From CAZGHS01 sp964525495 (GTDB lineage: Bacteria; Patescibacteriota; Microgenomatia; JALYQM01): DNA of 20,497 nucleotides. Below, piece by piece: positions 19,249 to 20,497 of the stretch. Within the stretch, counting starts at the first letter, position 1. Each line of letters starts with the position of its first letter. The stretch is taken from the NCBI GenBank assembly GCA_964525495.1, contig CAZGHS010000017.1, positions 1 through 20,497 on the forward strand, read 5' to 3'. The notes under the pieces were generated by a model. That model worked only from the letters and a program-made list of their open reading frames with translations. It had not been told where the DNA came from and ran no database searches. Both the position numbers and the translations under genes were made by a program.

Positions 19249-19803
19249 ACGCACATATACCCGATCTTTTTCATGATCCTCAACAGTCGACACACCTACA
19301 TCCACAAATCCATTTTTCTCTAAAAATCTCCTTGAAGCCACATTATCTTCTGCAACAAACGCAGTCACGCACATATCAGCCCGTCCATTCACCACAGCAT
19401 TACAAGCATCCTCCATCGCTCGAGACATGACTCCCCTAGGAGCGTCAGATCCTTTGACAAACGTCGCCGTCACAGCTCGACCCGCATCAGGCGATACACC
19501 GTGTATCACCGTCGCTAGTTCCTCAAAAGGTGCCGGAGAAAAATATATAAACCCTACACATTTTTCTGCACCACCTGACTGATCAATAACTCCAAAAGCT
19601 CGAAAACCATACGCACCCTTCGCTAAAATATCCAATGTATCATCAGACAAAGGTTCACCAAGCCACTTTCGCGCTTCATCCCCGGCTAAGATAGCTTTAA
19701 CATCATCCTTCATTGTCGCAAAATCAAAAGATTTCACAACAGAATTCTGCACAACATACTCCACAGGAGCTGGCATAGTAATAGTATCTAACTGATCTTC
19801 CAT
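19240..19803 (-). CDS. GNAT-family N-acetyltransferase
   Basis: The 187-aa product has the GNAT layout: an N-terminal helical part, beta strands around CVGFIYFSPAPFEE (~85-100), a helix after GVMSRAMEDACNAVV (~125-140), and the C-terminal motif VAEDNVASRRFLEKNGFVDV (~155-175), the typical N-x2-A-x2-x-LEK-x-GF signature. The usual acetyl-CoA loop (Q/RxxGxG/A) is not clear; APRGVMSRA occupies that place. The substrate cannot be deduced. The ATG at 19803 lacks a Shine-Dalgarno; TATATT lies 7 nt upstream, suggesting a leaderless mRNA. It is convergent with the 93-aa gene and host-like in signals. Confidence 0.85.
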   Translation of the reverse strand: MEDQLDTITMPAPVEYVVQNSVVKSFDFATMKDDVKAILAGDEARKWLGEPLSDDTLDILAKGAYGFRAFGVIDQSGGAEKCVGFIYFSPAPFEELATVIHGVSPDAGRAVTATFVKGSDAPRGVMSRAMEDACNAVVNGRADMCVTAFVAEDNVASRRFLEKNGFVDVGVSTVEDHEKDRVYVRKN

Positions 19804-19924
19804 AGATACAAATATAGTACAAAATTAGGAGAAAATAAAACAGCTCGTAGCACCAAATTAAAAATTCTAAAAATCCATCCCATGTGATAGTCAAAGATAG
19901 GATATATTTATCAGCAACCGATAC

Positions 19925-19949
19925 AAAAAAGCAGCCCTTCGGCTGCCTT
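19925..19949 (-). terminator. Intrinsic terminator after the 89-aa gene
   Basis: GCAGCC (19931-19936) pairs with GGCTGC (19941-19946) around CTTC; T6 follows on the minus strand (19925-19930). Three T on the other side give weak bidirectional potential. Confidence 0.9.
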
Positions 19950-19952
19950 TTA

Positions 19953-20222
19953 TTAGTTACTCCCTGCTCTTCGTCGTTTCTTAGCTTCTTGTTCTTGCCG
20001 TACCTCTTCTTTAATATCCTCAACAAACAGTAGCACCGCAGCTTCTGCTGCTCTTCCTAATGTTCTACGATACTTAGAATCTTTTTTTGCTTTGTGACTA
20101 ATTTTATGAGCTTGTTTAATAAGCTGTTCGTCACCCGACCTAACTGCCAGTTCCATCAAAACTTCCGTTAATTTACTCCGCATCTGATCTCCCTCGCTTT
20201 GTTCAGGCGTTTTTCCAGCCAT
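19953..20222 (-). CDS. Small charged helical protein downstream of 16S (89 aa)
   Basis: The ATG at 20222 (MAGKTPEQSEGDQM) has GGAGG about 6 nt upstream and is preferred to the longer frame from 20234. The protein is Lys/Arg/Glu-rich and helical throughout, with a hydrophobic stretch (AAEAAVLLFVEDI, ~55-67) and a very basic end (KKRRRAGSN). No family is recognised; a ribosome- or rRNA-associated role is only suggested by position. It starts 19 nt after the T-tract of a strong terminator that follows 16S rRNA, leaving no room for a promoter in between, so it depends on read-through or on a promoter upstream of the terminator. Confidence 0.7.
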   Translation of the reverse strand: MAGKTPEQSEGDQMRSKLTEVLMELAVRSGDEQLIKQAHKISHKAKKDSKYRRTLGRAAEAAVLLFVEDIKEEVRQEQEAKKRRRAGSN

Positions 20223-20240
20223 AAAAACCTCCAAATATCC

Positions 20241-20268
20241 AAAAAACTCCTCGCGTCAAACGAGGAGT
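20241..20268 (-). terminator. Terminator of the 16S rRNA transcript
   Basis: A perfect 8-bp stem ACTCCTCG (20246-20253) with CGAGGAGT (20261-20268), loop CGTCAAA, is followed on the minus strand by T6 (20241-20246). It lies about 180 nt after the 16S 3' end. Confidence 0.85.
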
Positions 20269-20445
20269 AAATTTTTAATATATAGTGCCTTAAGCAACTA
20301 AAAAGTGATAGGAAGTACTCTATAAAATTGTCCGAGCAGGACTTTAGAAAATGCGACGTATTTTGCCTTTTCTCGAGCTTTTATTTTGGTGAAAGCTCTA
20401 ACAAAAATCACTCTAGAGGCAATCGTGAGCCTCATAACTCCTTAG
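20269..20445 (-). other. Trailer between 16S rRNA and its terminator
   Basis: I see no tRNA gene and no 23S sequence here. Small hairpins are present: GAGCTTT/AAAGCTC (about 20379-20402) and GAGGC/GCCTC (about 20416-20432). Next to the 16S end, CTCCTT of the anti-Shine-Dalgarno can pair with AAGGAG just downstream, which may shape 3' processing. Confidence 0.5.
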
Positions 20446-20497
20446 AAAGGAGGTGATCCATCCGCACCTTCCGGTACGGATACCTTGTTACGACTTC
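20446..20497 (-). rRNA. 16S ribosomal RNA, 3' terminal 52 nt (runs off the right edge)
   Basis: In minus orientation the end reads GAAGTCGTAACAAGGTA, helix 45 with its GGAAGG-type loop region, and GGATCACCTCCTTT, the universal 16S 3' end with an intact anti-Shine-Dalgarno. This agrees with the strong AAGGAG/GGAGG sites before many genes here. The exact mature end is uncertain by one or two bases. Confidence 0.97.

Noticed and set aside
20269..20445. Possible tRNA gene or start of 23S after 16S
   Set aside because: No cloverleaf, no T-loop GTTCRA sequence in a tRNA context, and a terminator follows.

Overview
The window looks like part of a small, AT-rich bacterial genome, most likely Patescibacteria (CPR). 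This is inference from four things: an S12 with an extra internal segment and an Ala/Lys tail, a Pro-rich VirD4/HerA-like ATPase, many small orphan genes, and a 16S rRNA gene that is not followed by 23S rRNA. No search was possible.

Layout. (1) 1-3.16 kb, minus strand: the str cluster rpsL-rpsG-fusA (fusA runs off the left edge), with three small orphan ORFs and a terminator between rpsG and fusA. (2) 3.2-8.13 kb: ordinary chromosomal genes, namely a secreted anchored protein, a GlsB/YeaQ-like membrane protein, a YtxH-like stress protein, a YdjM-family membrane protein and, divergently, a 780-aa VirD4/HerA-like ATPase. (3) 8.14-19.25 kb: an accessory block whose core is visibly richer in G+C. 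It holds a six-gene minus-strand operon (16452 to 11913) encoding membrane proteins and a membrane-anchored bifunctional peptidoglycan hydrolase. Around it lie single-gene units, most of which encode very small Cys-rich, probably zinc-binding proteins. One host-like orphan gene (8670-9569) sits inside. (4) 19.24-20.5 kb: a GNAT acetyltransferase, a small basic helical protein, and the 3' end of 16S rRNA (minus strand) followed by its own terminator.

The most notable signal is in the non-coding DNA of region 3. Transcription units there repeat one plan: promoter, then a 100-250 nt leader containing a boxA-like antitermination element (two identical TGTTCTTTAACA copies, plus GTTCTTTGACA and TGCTCTTTACCA), then a long stem-loop that often encloses a smaller hairpin, then a strong Shine-Dalgarno, the gene, and a second nested stem-loop with a U-tract. 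The stems have unrelated sequences. In six minus-strand stems I counted ten imperfect positions, and all ten become G.U pairs only in minus-strand RNA. One plus-strand stem has three, all G.U in plus-strand RNA. This suggests conserved RNA structure and an accessory regulon controlled by NusB/S10-type antitermination.

By contrast, several chromosomal genes (rpsL, the secreted protein, YdjM, the 299-aa orphan, the GNAT) have a -10 hexamer 6-10 nt before the ATG and no Shine-Dalgarno, so they are probably leaderless. The window therefore appears to mix two expression styles. The operon plus the nearby ATPase could be parts of an envelope-spanning transfer or attack apparatus, but no VirB4 homologue is visible and that remains a hypothesis.
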